A DNA stretch of 64,000 nucleotides from Ruoffia sp044336205. Lineage in GTDB: Bacteria > Bacillota > Bacilli > Lactobacillales > Aerococcaceae. The stretch is taken from NCBI GenBank assembly GCA_044336205.1, contig CP172318.1:806001-870000 (forward strand), in the 5' to 3' direction. Positions 31,131 through 38,388 of this stretch are shown piece after piece. Within the stretch, counting starts at the first letter, position 1. The number at the start of each line of letters is the position of its first letter. Position numbers and translations under genes: made by a program. The notes under the pieces were generated by a model. It had not been told where the DNA came from, ran no database searches, and was given only the letters and a program-made list of their open reading frames with translations.

Positions 31131-31208
31131 CAATTCGGAGTTTGAGAATAAGAGAGTGAGTGTTGATATTCAGTTTTGAGTGATCTACGGATAACTCGAA
31201 TCAACAAT

Positions 31209-31325
31209 GTGTGGTGATGGTAGCAAGAAGGACACACCTGTTCCCATGCCGAACACAGCAGTTAAGCTTCTTAGCGCCGATGGTAGTTGGACCTTTGGTC
31301 CTGTGAGAGTAGGTCGTTGCCGCGC
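31209..31325 (+). rRNA. 5S ribosomal RNA
   Basis: GTGTGGTGATGGTAGCAAG through CCGAACACAGCAGTTAAG to GGTCGTTGCCGCGC, about 117 bases, 80 bases after 23S. Confidence 0.94.
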
Positions 31326-31341
31326 ATTGTTTTAAAAATAT

Positions 31342-31414
31342 GGAGGATTAGCTCAGCTGGGAGAGCATCTGCCTTACAAGCAGAGGGTCGGCGGTTCGAT
31401 CCCGTCATCCTCCA
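31342..31414 (+). tRNA. tRNA-Val(TAC)
   Basis: Perfect 7-bp acceptor GGAGGAT/ATCCTCC, loop with anticodon TAC, no encoded CCA. First gene of a 20-tRNA cluster behind 5S. Confidence 0.95.
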
Positions 31415-31422
31415 TCTCTTTT

Positions 31423-31503
31423 GAGTCGTTAGCTCAGTTGGTAGAGCCATTGAATCTGACTTTTAATCAGAGGGTCACAAGGGTTCGATCCCTGTACGAC
31501 TCA
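31423..31503 (+). tRNA. tRNA-Lys(TTT), with insertions
   Basis: Acceptor GAGTCGT/ACGACTC and anticodon loop CTTTTAA are clear, but the gene is 81 bases rather than 73. About six bases (CATTGA) are extra between the D stem and anticodon stem, and the T-stem side reads ACAAGGG where ACAGGG would pair perfectly. Either an aberrant gene or wrong bases. Confidence 0.8.
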
Positions 31504-31523
31504 TATCTCGAAAGAGAGAACAT

Positions 31524-31606
31524 GCGGGTGTGGCGGAATCGGTCAGACGCACTAGATTTAGGATCTAGCGCTTTCGGGCGTGGGGGTTCAAGTCCCTTCA
31601 CCCGCA
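31524..31606 (+). tRNA. tRNA-Leu(TAG)
   Basis: Class II tRNA with long variable arm, acceptor GCGGGTG/CACCCGC, anticodon TAG. Confidence 0.94.
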
Positions 31607-31621
31607 TCTATAACTTAATAA

Positions 31622-31694
31622 GCCGGCTTAGCTCAGTTGGTAGAGCATCTGATTTGTAATCAGAGGGTCGAGGGTTCAAGTCCTTTAGCCGGCA
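31622..31694 (+). tRNA. tRNA-Thr(TGT)
   Basis: Acceptor GCCGGCT/AGCCGGC, anticodon TGT. Confidence 0.95.
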
Positions 31695-31699
31695 TTCAT

Positions 31700-31771
31700 G
31701 CGGAAATAGCTCAGTGGTAGAGCACCACCTTGCCAAGGTGGGGGTCGCGGGTTCGAACCCCGTTTTCCGCT
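31700..31771 (+). tRNA. tRNA-Gly(GCC)
   Basis: Acceptor GCGGAAA/TTTCCGC, anticodon GCC in CACCTTGCCAAGGTG. Confidence 0.95.
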
Positions 31772-31800
31772 TTGCCAATCATAAAACTTAGGCATTAATT

Positions 31801-31886
31801 GCCGGGGTGGCGGAACTGGCAGACGCACAGGACTTAAAATCCTGCGGTGAGTGATCACCGTGCCGGTTCGATTCCGGCCCTCGGCA
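31801..31886 (+). tRNA. tRNA-Leu(TAA)
   Basis: Class II tRNA with variable-arm stem CGGTGAGTGATCACCG; anticodon TAA in CAGGACTTAAAATCCTG. Confidence 0.95.
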
Positions 31887-31931
31887 TAACACATCAGTGT
31901 TAATATAGTTAAATAGTGCAATTTATAATAT

Positions 31932-32005
31932 GCACCCTTGGCTCAACTGGATAGAGTACCTGACTACGAATCAGGCGGTTGCAGGTTCGAATCCTGCAGG
32001 GTGCG
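31932..32005 (+). tRNA. tRNA-Arg(ACG)
   Basis: Acceptor GCACCCT/AGGGTGC, anticodon ACG (inosine expected at the wobble base). Confidence 0.95.
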
Positions 32006-32013
32006 TTATAAAA

Positions 32014-32087
32014 CGGGAAGTAGCTCAGCTTGGTAGAGCACTTGGTTTGGGACCAAGGGGTCGCAGGTTCGAATCCTGTCTTCCCGA
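32014..32087 (+). tRNA. tRNA-Pro(TGG)
   Basis: Acceptor CGGGAAG/CTTCCCG, anticodon TGG. Confidence 0.95.
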
Positions 32088-32099
32088 TTGATATAACAT

Positions 32100-32172
32100 G
32101 GGGGATTAGCTCAGCTGGGAGAGCGCCTGCTTTGCACGCAGGAGGTCAGCGGTTCGATCCCGCTATTCTCCA
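32100..32172 (+). tRNA. tRNA-Ala(TGC)
   Basis: Acceptor GGGGGAT/ATTCTCC with two G.U pairs, anticodon TGC. Confidence 0.94.
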
Positions 32173-32188
32173 TAATAATATTATATTG

Positions 32189-32263
32189 GGCGTGTGTAGC
32201 TCAGCTGGCTAGAGCGTCCGGTTCATACCCGGGAGGTCATGGGTTCGATCCCCTTCGCCGCTA
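32189..32263 (+). tRNA. tRNA-Met(CAT), elongator type
   Basis: Body GTAGCTCAGCTGGCTAGAGC and anticodon loop TTCATAC are those of elongator tRNA-Met. The 5' acceptor reads GGCGTGTG where GGCGGTG would pair with CGCCGCT, one base too long, and the T stem has a T-T mismatch. Confidence 0.85.
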
Positions 32264-32267
32264 TAGA

Positions 32268-32342
32268 GGACCTTTAGCTCAGTTGGTTAGAGCAGACGGC
32301 TCATAACCGTCCGGTCGTAGGTTCGAGTCCTAGCAAGGTCCA
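32268..32342 (+). tRNA. tRNA-Ile(CAT), the lysidine-modified Ile2 species
   Basis: GGACCTTTAGCTC start, anticodon stem GACGG/CCGTC and CAT anticodon match Bacillus tRNA-Ile2, whose C34 is converted to lysidine by TilS to read AUA. The 3' part has TAGCAAGG where TACAAGG is usual, an extra G. Confidence 0.8.
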
Positions 32343-32367
32343 TTGTAGGACAAATCATATGTTTTAC

Positions 32368-32459
32368 GGAGGTATTACCCAAGTCCGGCTGAAGGGAACG
32401 GTCTTGAAAACCGTCAGGCGTGTAAAAGCGATGCAAGGGTTCGAATCCCTTATCCTCCT
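32368..32459 (+). tRNA. tRNA-Ser(TGA), copy 1 with two extra bases
   Basis: Class II tRNA, anticodon TGA. Compared with the second copy at 32966-33055 it carries one extra T in the acceptor (GGAGGTATT versus GGAGGATT) and one extra A in the variable arm; otherwise identical. Confidence 0.88.
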
Positions 32460-32472
32460 TTTCAATAATTAT

Positions 32473-32545
<73 letters not shown>

Positions 32546-32582
32546 TTACTTAATAAATCTACTAAGCATATATATTTATTAT

Positions 32583-32654
32583 GCGGGGTGTAGTTTAGTG
32601 GTAAAACTACAGCCTTCCAAGCTGTTGTCGCGAGTTCGATTCTCGTCACCCGCT
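32583..32654 (+). tRNA. tRNA-Gly(TCC), copy 1 with one extra G
   Basis: Identical to 33168-33238 except that the acceptor starts GCGGGGTG instead of GCGGGTG, one base too many against CACCCGC. Anticodon TCC. Confidence 0.9.
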
Positions 32655-32666
32655 TAGATTTATTAA

Positions 32667-32740
<74 letters not shown>

Positions 32741-32767
32741 TTAAAAGTTTAAATGACTTTGGAATCT

Positions 32768-32857
32768 GGGGAAGTACTCAAGAGGCTGAAGAGGCGCCCC
32801 TGCTAAGGGTGTAGGTCGTTCTATAACGGCGCGAGGGTTCAAATCCCTCCTTCTCCG
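32768..32857 (+). tRNA. tRNA-Ser(GCT)
   Basis: Class II tRNA, acceptor GGGGAAG/CTTCTCC, anticodon GCT. Confidence 0.93.
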
Positions 32858-32883
32858 TAGCTTTAAATTTTTATTTACGCAAC

Positions 32884-32955
32884 GGTCCGTTGGTCAAGTG
32901 GTTAAGACACCGCCCTTTCACGGCGGTAACACGGGTTCGAATCCCGTACGGATCA
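32884..32955 (+). tRNA. tRNA-Glu(TTC)
   Basis: GGTCCGTTGGTCAAGTGG start, anticodon TTC in CGCCCTTTCACGGCG. Confidence 0.95.
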
Positions 32956-32965
32956 TTTCATTAGT

Positions 32966-33055
32966 GGAGGATTACCCAAGTCCGGCTGAAGGGAACGGTC
33001 TTGAAAACCGTCAGGCGTGTAAAAGCGTGCAAGGGTTCGAATCCCTTATCCTCCT
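32966..33055 (+). tRNA. tRNA-Ser(TGA), copy 2
   Basis: Acceptor GGAGGAT/ATCCTCC pairs perfectly; anticodon TGA. Confidence 0.95.
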
Positions 33056-33089
33056 TTTGAATAAACTTAAATATAATATTTAAGCTAAT

Positions 33090-33162
33090 GGTCCGGTGGT
33101 GTAGGGGTTAACATGCCTGCCTGTCACGCAGGAGATCGCGGGTTCAAATCCCGTCCGGACCG
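33090..33162 (+). tRNA. tRNA-Asp(GTC)
   Basis: Acceptor GGTCCGG/CCGGACC, anticodon GTC in CCTGCCTGTCACGCAGG. Confidence 0.95.
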
Positions 33163-33167
33163 TATAT

Positions 33168-33238
33168 GCGGGTGTAGTTTAGTGGTAAAACTACAGCCTT
33201 CCAAGCTGTTGTCGCGAGTTCGATTCTCGTCACCCGCT
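33168..33238 (+). tRNA. tRNA-Gly(TCC), copy 2
   Basis: Acceptor GCGGGTG/CACCCGC, anticodon TCC. Last gene of the cluster. Confidence 0.95.
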
Positions 33239-33244
33239 TATTTT

Positions 33245-33275
33245 AGCAACTAGGTCAACTAGTTGCTTTTTTTTT
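33245..33275 (+). terminator. Terminator of the rRNA-tRNA cluster
   Basis: AGCAACTAG and CTAGTTGCT form the stem, followed by nine Ts. Confidence 0.92.
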
Positions 33276-33583
33276 ACACTTTTTCAACTAGCTGCTTGCT
33301 CCTTTTATCCATTTAATGGAACTCTGTCAAATAAGATTGATGAAGAACCAGTCTTTCAATTGAAGTTTTTTCGATAAAATGATTCATGCGTAGATATCCT
33401 TCTTATGTTACTTGGTCGTATTTTAATTTAACGGATATCTGCGTTTTTTGTGTAGAATCAAAGAAGAGATTGATGACGATTTCGTCATCAACTTTATTTA
33501 TTTTAGAACCCATTCGATTTTACTTTACTTTTTAAGTATATTTAGACCTTAAATATTAAGTGCAATTTGTGTATGCGTTTTAA
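33276..33583. other. Non-coding stretch with two hairpins
   Basis: No convincing gene. GCGTAGATATCC (33389-33400) can pair with GGATATCTGCG (about 33433-33443) followed by TTTTTT, a terminator-like element, and TGATGACGA/TCGTCATCA forms a small perfect stem at 33471-33490. A 36-codon minus-strand frame (33403-33513) lacks a ribosome site. Confidence 0.5.
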
Positions 33584-33612
33584 TTGTTATCAAGTCGCTC
33601 TTTTGGTATATT
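33584..33612 (+). promoter_or_regulatory. Promoter of the CsbD-like gene
   Basis: TTGTTA (33584-33589), 17-base spacer, TATATT (33607-33612). Confidence 0.6.
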
Positions 33613-33642
33613 AAATTTATAATAAACTTTGGAGGTATTATT

Positions 33643-34137
33643 ATGACAGATACATGGAAAAACCTTGAAGGACAAAAAGATGAAATTGTTGGAAAAGTTA
33701 AAGAAGTATTTGGTAAAGCAACAAATGATGCTGAACTACAAGCTAAGGGTGTAGCCCAACAAGTTGAAGGTGAAATTAAAGAAGCTATTGCTTCAGGGCG
33801 TGGACATGTTGATGAAATTCGTGAAAATTATAAGGAGCGAGCTGAATCAGCAGTGGAAGATGTGAAGCGTCATGTAGAAGAAACGCGCGAAAGCGTACAT
33901 ACAGCTGCTGATGAAAAGCTAAAAGAGGCCATTGATGAAGGAAAAAGATTGAAAGAAGAGGCTGCTTTAAAAGCAGAAGAATTACGCAAAGAAGCTGTAC
34001 GAGATGGTGAAGAAAAGCGTGAAGAAGCACGTGAAAAGTCAACAAAAGCCTATGAAGAAGCGGAGAATCTAACAGGTCGAGTAAATCAGACGATTGATGA
34101 AACTGTTGAATCTATTCAAAATAATGAGAAGAATTAA
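33643..34137 (+). CDS. CsbD-like stress protein with a long charged coiled-coil tail
   Basis: A 164-residue hydrophilic protein. The first 55 residues (WKNLEGQKDEIVGKVKEVFGKATND, AKGVAQQVEGEIKEA) resemble the CsbD domain, short bacterial stress proteins of unknown function. The rest is almost uninterrupted Glu/Lys/Ala heptad-like helix (KLKEAIDEGKRLKEEAALKA, AVRDGEEKREEAREKS), about 100 residues, recalling LEA-type proteins. No signal peptide or membrane segment. GGAGG precedes the ATG; it has its own promoter and terminator. Confidence 0.75.
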   Translation: MTDTWKNLEGQKDEIVGKVKEVFGKATNDAELQAKGVAQQVEGEIKEAIASGRGHVDEIRENYKERAESAVEDVKRHVEETRESVHTAADEKLKEAIDEGKRLKEEAALKAEELRKEAVRDGEEKREEAREKSTKAYEEAENLTGRVNQTIDETVESIQNNEKN

Positions 34138-34176
34138 TTTGTTTATATCCTATTAGATTATCTAATTGTAAAGACA

Positions 34177-34213
34177 AAAAATGGTTGGAGATATAGATTA
34201 TCTCCAACCATTT
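34177..34213. terminator. Bidirectional terminator
   Basis: AAAATGGTTGGAGATA, five-base loop, then exact complement; between convergent genes. Confidence 0.92.
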
Positions 34214-34223
34214 TCTATTAATA

Positions 34224-35024
34224 TTAATATAATTGACTTAAACTATAAAATATAGCAAATATAACAGTTACAGCATGCATGTAGTTCATTTTATTTTGTG
34301 CTTGATGTTCTCTTTGTGTATTGACTAATAAAGGTAACATTGTCATACCGCAGAAGATAACAAAAATAATTTGAGTTATATAGTATGAGTTTGACGGTAT
34401 TGATAGATAAAAGCCAGTCGTTAGTGCGATGACTCCAATAGAAAGACTAACGTAAGGCATGCGTTTAACAAAAGCTATTTGTTTAGAATTTATTATCTGA
34501 CTCTTTAAATTAAAAACTTCAATGTTTAAAGCGATGAACATTAAGACAATAGGAATTGTATTAATAATAAAATTATTTGTTAAGGCATGAGTCTGAGAAT
34601 TATATGCAATGACATTTAATATAAAACTGTTAAAAAATACTGATAAAATAAAATGATATAAAGTACCTGTCATCTTAAATGGAAAGTACTGAATGTGTAT
34701 ATAGACAATATAAAAGAATAATAAAAGATTGATAATCCAATGAGAATTTAACATTAATAAAACAGAGCTAATAATCAACATACCATCAAAAATATAAAGC
34801 AAGAAATTTGGTGTAGAATCATCAGCTTTTTTATCTTTCTTTAAATATAAGAAATGATCTACCAATTGTGCAGATATTATAATAAGATATAGCCATAATA
34901 TCATTAGCCATTGAATTTGTTCGGTCTGGCTAATACCAATCAATAAACCAAACAAAATCGAAGCAAGTGGCGATATAAATATCTTTACTAATGGGTTTTG
35001 GAAAAAATTAATAATATACTTCAT
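34224..35024 (-). CDS. Polytopic membrane protein, possibly UbiA-fold
   Basis: A 266-residue protein with eight or nine hydrophobic segments filling most of its length. I do not recognise it securely. The layout recalls UbiA prenyltransferases: a polar patch after the second helix (QLVDHFLYLKKDKKADD) sits where NDxxDxxxD would be, and a second one (NLKSQIINSKQIAFVKR) where the other Asp motif lies, but the aspartates are not conserved, so activity is doubtful. AAAGG lies upstream of ATG 35024. It stands alone, divergent from the integrase remnant region. Confidence 0.6.
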   Translation of the reverse strand: MKYIINFFQNPLVKIFISPLASILFGLLIGISQTEQIQWLMILWLYLIIISAQLVDHFLYLKKDKKADDSTPNFLLYIFDGMLIISSVLLMLNSHWIINLLLFFYIVYIHIQYFPFKMTGTLYHFILSVFFNSFILNVIAYNSQTHALTNNFIINTIPIVLMFIALNIEVFNLKSQIINSKQIAFVKRMPYVSLSIGVIALTTGFYLSIPSNSYYITQIIFVIFCGMTMLPLLVNTQREHQAQNKMNYMHAVTVIFAIFYSLSQLY

Positions 35025-35176
35025 TAAAATTACCTTTCATATAAATAAATTTTGTAATAGTAAAACTATCATTCCTATACATATTAATGTATAAATGGTG
35101 ATGTTACAATAGGAAACAACTTATCCCTTATGTATCAAGGAGTTAGGGTTAGTCATTTTTGTTCTGTTTATGAAAA

Positions 35177-35199
35177 GGGGGCAAGTAAGGGGCAAAAAA
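35177..35199. repeat. GGGGCA repeat pair at the integrase 3' end
   Basis: GGGGCAAGTAAGGGGCAAAA, two GGGGCAA units 11 bases apart right at the stop of the integrase remnant. A similar pair lies at 36217-36239 on the other side. These resemble arm-type integrase binding repeats, by inference. Confidence 0.45.
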
Positions 35200-35810
35200 T
35201 CAGTAAAATTTATCTATAATGTCCCTGCTAGTCTCCCGCATTTTGTTCGTGACGTGCGTATATATCTTCATGGTAGTTCCATTATCTGCATGACCGACTC
35301 TTTCCATGACATATTTAAGCGGAATGTTATTCTCCGCAAGCATACTTATATGTGTGTCTCATTGTATGTCTCGTATAGTTTTTGTCGATAAGTTTCATTT
35401 TCTTATTGATTGGATCTAAAAGCAGTGGACGATTCGCCGTGTTAGCAAATATAAGCGAGGATTCTCATCTATACATTCTATCATTTTCTTCTATTCTACG
35501 GCTAGTAATTTTATTAATCTTTTTGCTTGAATCTATAACCCGATAAGAAGCATAAGTCTTAGTGGTGTCAAAAGCACTTCTTTTTTCTTGCATTTACAGA
35601 TTTATTAATCGTTATCTTATCGAAGTTCCAATCATCTTTGGTCAGTGCTGAAATTTCACCGAACCTCATTCAGGTAAGAAGCTGCACTTCTAGCATGTCT
35701 GATTCAAAACCTATCATCACTTCTCGTATCTTTTCTATCACTTGCGGTACATCCTCAGACTCGATATATAGTATTGCGAGGTGGGGTTATTTTTTATTGA
35801 CTTATAAATA
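35200..35810 (-). pseudogene. Decayed tyrosine recombinase (phage/ICE integrase) remnant
   Basis: Minus-strand frames, read in pieces, give an integrase C-terminal half. One piece has IEKIREVMIGFESDMLEVQL followed by LLT-stop-MRFGEISALT, where the stop replaces the Gly before the catalytic Arg. Then come KITINKSVN, TKTYASYRVID, and finally TMRHTHISMLAENNIPLKYV with VMERVGHADNGTTMKIYTHV, the HxxR and GH boxes, ending in TGA at 35200-35202. The TYTHV-like segment holds the catalytic Tyr. At least one nonsense change and several frame changes are visible and the N-terminal domain is missing, so it is inactive. Confidence 0.82.
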
Positions 35811-35896
35811 TTATCAGTGTATATTAATGGTGGGTAGTTAGCGTAACTTCCCTATATAATGTTTATCATTCTCGTTATATATATCGATTTTATTTG

Positions 35897-35928
35897 ATAC
35901 CCCCGCATAGTTGCGGGGGTATTTTTTT
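35897..35928 (+). terminator. Terminator in the integrase remnant region
   Basis: ATACCCCCGCA and TGCGGGGGTAT with a four-base loop and seven Ts; GC-rich compared with its neighbours. Confidence 0.85.
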
Positions 35929-35964
35929 GGCTAAAATTGCTATAATCTATCTGATGTGTTTTAA

Positions 35965-36213
35965 ATGAAAGAAAATACTATACAACTTGCACATCTAAGT
36001 CAAAATATCCTAGACTTAGAAAAAGAGTTTTCGAAATTTTATAATGGAACACAACTATTCTTCGCACTCACTGATGATATAGAGAAGACCATGCACCACG
36101 GTAAGGTTAACTTTCTCAGATGACCTGTATCTGAATCACAAGATAACTTAGACCACTACTTCATTTTTAAGGTCAATAGAAGGGACGAGTGGGAGTTTTC
36201 TAACTACAAATAA
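35965..36213 (+). pseudogene. Small unknown gene with an in-frame stop
   Basis: An ATG-started frame of 82 codons with TGA at 36121-36123 and TAA at 36211-36213. The two halves (KENTIQLAHLSQNILDLEKE...; ending DEWEFSNYK) are both of normal composition, suggesting one small hydrophilic protein broken by a stop. Not recognised. Its place between the integrase remnant and the outer GGGGCA repeats suggests it is cargo of the same decayed element. Confidence 0.4.
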
Positions 36214-36216
36214 TAA

Positions 36217-36239
36217 AGGGGCAAAAAAGGGGCAGAAAG
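36217..36239. repeat. Second GGGGCA repeat pair
   Basis: GGGGCAAAAAAGGGGCAGAA, same orientation and spacing style as 35177-35199. The 1 kb between them contains the integrase remnant and the broken small gene. Confidence 0.4.
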
Positions 36240-36346
36240 TATATAGTGGTATATATTATCGTATAAATTTTCAATCCGATTAAAACTAAAAAGATTGATT
36301 TGTCAGTGTTTACAAACTCTTGTATACTATCACATCTTTGTTATGA

Positions 36347-36352
36347 TATAAT
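36347..36352 (+). promoter_or_regulatory. -10 box of the metK transcript
   Basis: TATAAT ending about 7 bases before the first paired base of the SMK box; no good -35 seen. Confidence 0.5.
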
Positions 36353-36359
36353 TGGCGAT

Positions 36360-36438
36360 GTTACAAAACAAAATTCCCGATAGGGTTCACTTAATTAGAG
36401 TGAATATGCCTTGTAACCAACTATTTTAATGGGGGAGA
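36360..36438 (+). promoter_or_regulatory. SMK-box (SAM-III) riboswitch of metK
   Basis: GTTACAA (36360-36366) pairs with TTGTAAC (36411-36417). TTCCCGATAGG matches the conserved TTCCCGAAAGG of the enterococcal SMK box, a variable hairpin GTTCAC/GTGAAT follows, then ATGCCTTGTAACC, again conserved. The SD GGGGGAGA (36431-36438) is positioned to pair with the CCC region. In this class SAM binding hides the SD and blocks translation, so metK is shut off when SAM is plentiful. Found upstream of metK in Lactobacillales. Confidence 0.9.
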
Positions 36439-36442
36439 TATT

Positions 36443-37623
36443 ATGAAAGAAAAAAATTATTCACATCGGAATCAGTAACAGAAGGACATCCTGATAAGAT
36501 AGCAGACCAAATTAGTGACGCTATTTTAGATGCTATTTTAGAACAAGATCCATATGCGAGAGTTGCTTGTGAGACAGCGGTCAATACTGGATTAGTTTTA
36601 GTTTTTGGTGAGATTACAACTTCAGCGTATGTCGATATACAACAAATAGTCCGTAAAAAAATCGCTGAAATTGGCTATGTTAATTTTAGATATGGCTTTG
36701 ATGCCGATAATGTGGCTGTTTTGGTATCTTTAGATGAGCAATCGGCCGATATTGCTATGGGAGTTGATAATGCCCTAGAATCACGTAGAAGTCATGATGA
36801 AAAGCTTATTGGAGCCGGGGATCAAGGGATTATGTTTGGTTTTGCAACGAATGAGACAGAAGAATTTATGCCTCTACCTATCTCATTGAGTCACAAATTA
36901 TCAAAACAACTTTCAGAAGTAAGAAAGAATGGTACTCTTCCATATCTTGGGCCAGATGGAAAAACGCAAGTTACGGTTGAATTTAATGATGATGGGTCAA
37001 TTAAACGCATTGATAACTTAGTAATTAGTACACAGCATAGTGATGATATCGACTTAGAGCAAGTTAGAAAAGATATGATTGAACATGTCATTCAACCAAT
37101 TGTTAACTCTGAATGGTTAGATGAAGAAACTCAATACTTTATCAATCCTACTGGAAAGTTTGTTATTGGGGGGCCTGTTGGAGATTCAGGCCTAACTGGA
37201 CGTAAAATCATTGTAGATACTTACGGTGGTTCCGCTCATCACGGTGGAGGAGCATTTTCTGGAAAAGATGCAACGAAAGTTGACAGATCAGCAAGTTACG
37301 CTGCTCGCTATGTAGCAAAGAATCTAGTAGCTGCAGGTGTAGCAGCAAAGATAGAATTGCAACTTTCTTATGCCATTGGCGTGAGTGAGCCTACTTCAAT
37401 CTCATTAAACACATTCAATACAAGTCAATATCGTGATGAAGATATTATTAAAGTAATACGCCAAGTATTCCAATTAACACCTTCTGGGATTATAGATATG
37501 CTAGATCTAAGGCGACCAATTTATGCTCAAACAGCCGCATATGGTCATTTTGGGAGAACTGATTTAGATTTACCTTGGGAAAAATTAGATAAAGTAGAAC
37601 AAATAAAACGACTAATCAATTAA
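36443..37623 (+). pseudogene. metK: S-adenosylmethionine synthetase MetK, frameshifted at codon 5
   Basis: From ATG 36443 the frame stops after about ten codons, but with one more A in the A7 run at 36450-36456 it reads MKEKKLFTSESVTEGHPDK and continues to TAA 37621-37623, a complete enzyme of about 393 residues. Motifs are intact: GHPDKIADQISDA, GAGDQGIMFGFA (ATP), GGPVGDSGLTGRKIIVDTYG and HGGGAFSGKDATKVDRSA. It makes SAM from Met and ATP. Such a gene is normally essential and single, and its riboswitch is intact, so a base-calling error is the likely explanation. Confidence 0.9.
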
Positions 37624-37631
37624 TCTATGTA

Positions 37632-37666
37632 AAAACCGGCTACTCTTAAATGGAGTAGCCGGTTTT
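37632..37666. terminator. Bidirectional terminator between metK and mnmM
   Basis: AAAACCGGCTACTC and its exact complement with a short loop and flanking A/T runs. Confidence 0.93.
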
Positions 37667-37667
37667 A

Positions 37668-38240
37668 TTATTTAATTTTCTCAATAACCATTAGCATAGG
37701 TGGATAATTGACTTGATTAATAAATTGATAACTTAGAACTTGGAATTCCTCCTGTGGGAGTTTAGAGTAATAATTAATTAGTTCATTCTTCTCTTTCATG
37801 CCTTCTTCATGGCCACTGTAAATGACAATCAATACCTGTCCATGAGTATTGAGATTTGCAAGAATAGCGTTAATACTTTTTATTGTACTACTATATTGAG
37901 TTGTAATAGTATGGTCACCGCCTGGAAGGTAACCAAGATTAAAAATAGCTGTTTGTACAGTTTGATTCTCTATATAGTTAGAAACATTTTCATGTGAGTC
38001 CAAAACAAAGAAATAACGTTTATTAATTGTTTGGATATTAGATTGAATTCTTTGGTTCGCACGGTTGATTGCTTCCGATTGAATATCAAAGGCAATTAAT
38101 TCACCAGTAAAATCTTTTAATGACAATATGAACTGGCTATCGTGGCCGTTTCCTAAGGTGGCGTCTATAAACAATCCATCTGGGGCAAGTTGAACTTGTT
38201 TTTTTAATAATTTATGACTATATTGTAGGGCATTGTACAT
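37668..38240 (-). CDS. mnmM: tRNA U34 methyltransferase MnmM (YtqB) / class I SAM methyltransferase
   Basis: A 190-residue SAM methyltransferase. The SAM site is LFIDATLGNGHDSQFI near residue 22, the acidic loop ELIAFDIQSEAI follows, and the catalytic NLGYLPGGDH near residue 100 is the YtqB family mark; YPPMLMVIEK closes it. Earlier annotated rRNA methylase; YtqB has been described as MnmM, methylating nm5s2U34 to mnm5s2U34 in tRNA. AGGAGG lies 10 bases before the ATG. Position near metK and leuS resembles Bacillus. Confidence 0.87.
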   Translation of the reverse strand: MYNALQYSHKLLKKQVQLAPDGLFIDATLGNGHDSQFILSLKDFTGELIAFDIQSEAINRANQRIQSNIQTINKRYFFVLDSHENVSNYIENQTVQTAIFNLGYLPGGDHTITTQYSSTIKSINAILANLNTHGQVLIVIYSGHEEGMKEKNELINYYSKLPQEEFQVLSYQFINQVNYPPMLMVIEKIK

Positions 38241-38388
38241 ATTTTTATCATCCTCCTGTTACAATCATGTTACATATATTAAGACTAAAATAAAAGTAAA
38301 TAATTAATAACTTTTCTTAATAATTATTAGCTATAATAAGAATCGACATAAATTTAAGTTAATTGAGATTGATAGTGGAGGTTAAATC

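Noticed and set aside
33403..33513. 36-codon minus-strand frame after the tRNA cluster
   Set aside because: No SD, overlaps a terminator-like hairpin, too short to judge; could be a relic but nothing supports it.
35110..35160. Possible tmRNA or att core (GGAGTTAGGG)
   Set aside because: Only a short resemblance; no acceptor-stem partner or duplicate copy found.
35170..35391. 73-codon plus-strand frame
   Set aside because: It is the antisense of the integrase remnant, whose conserved boxes are on the minus strand.
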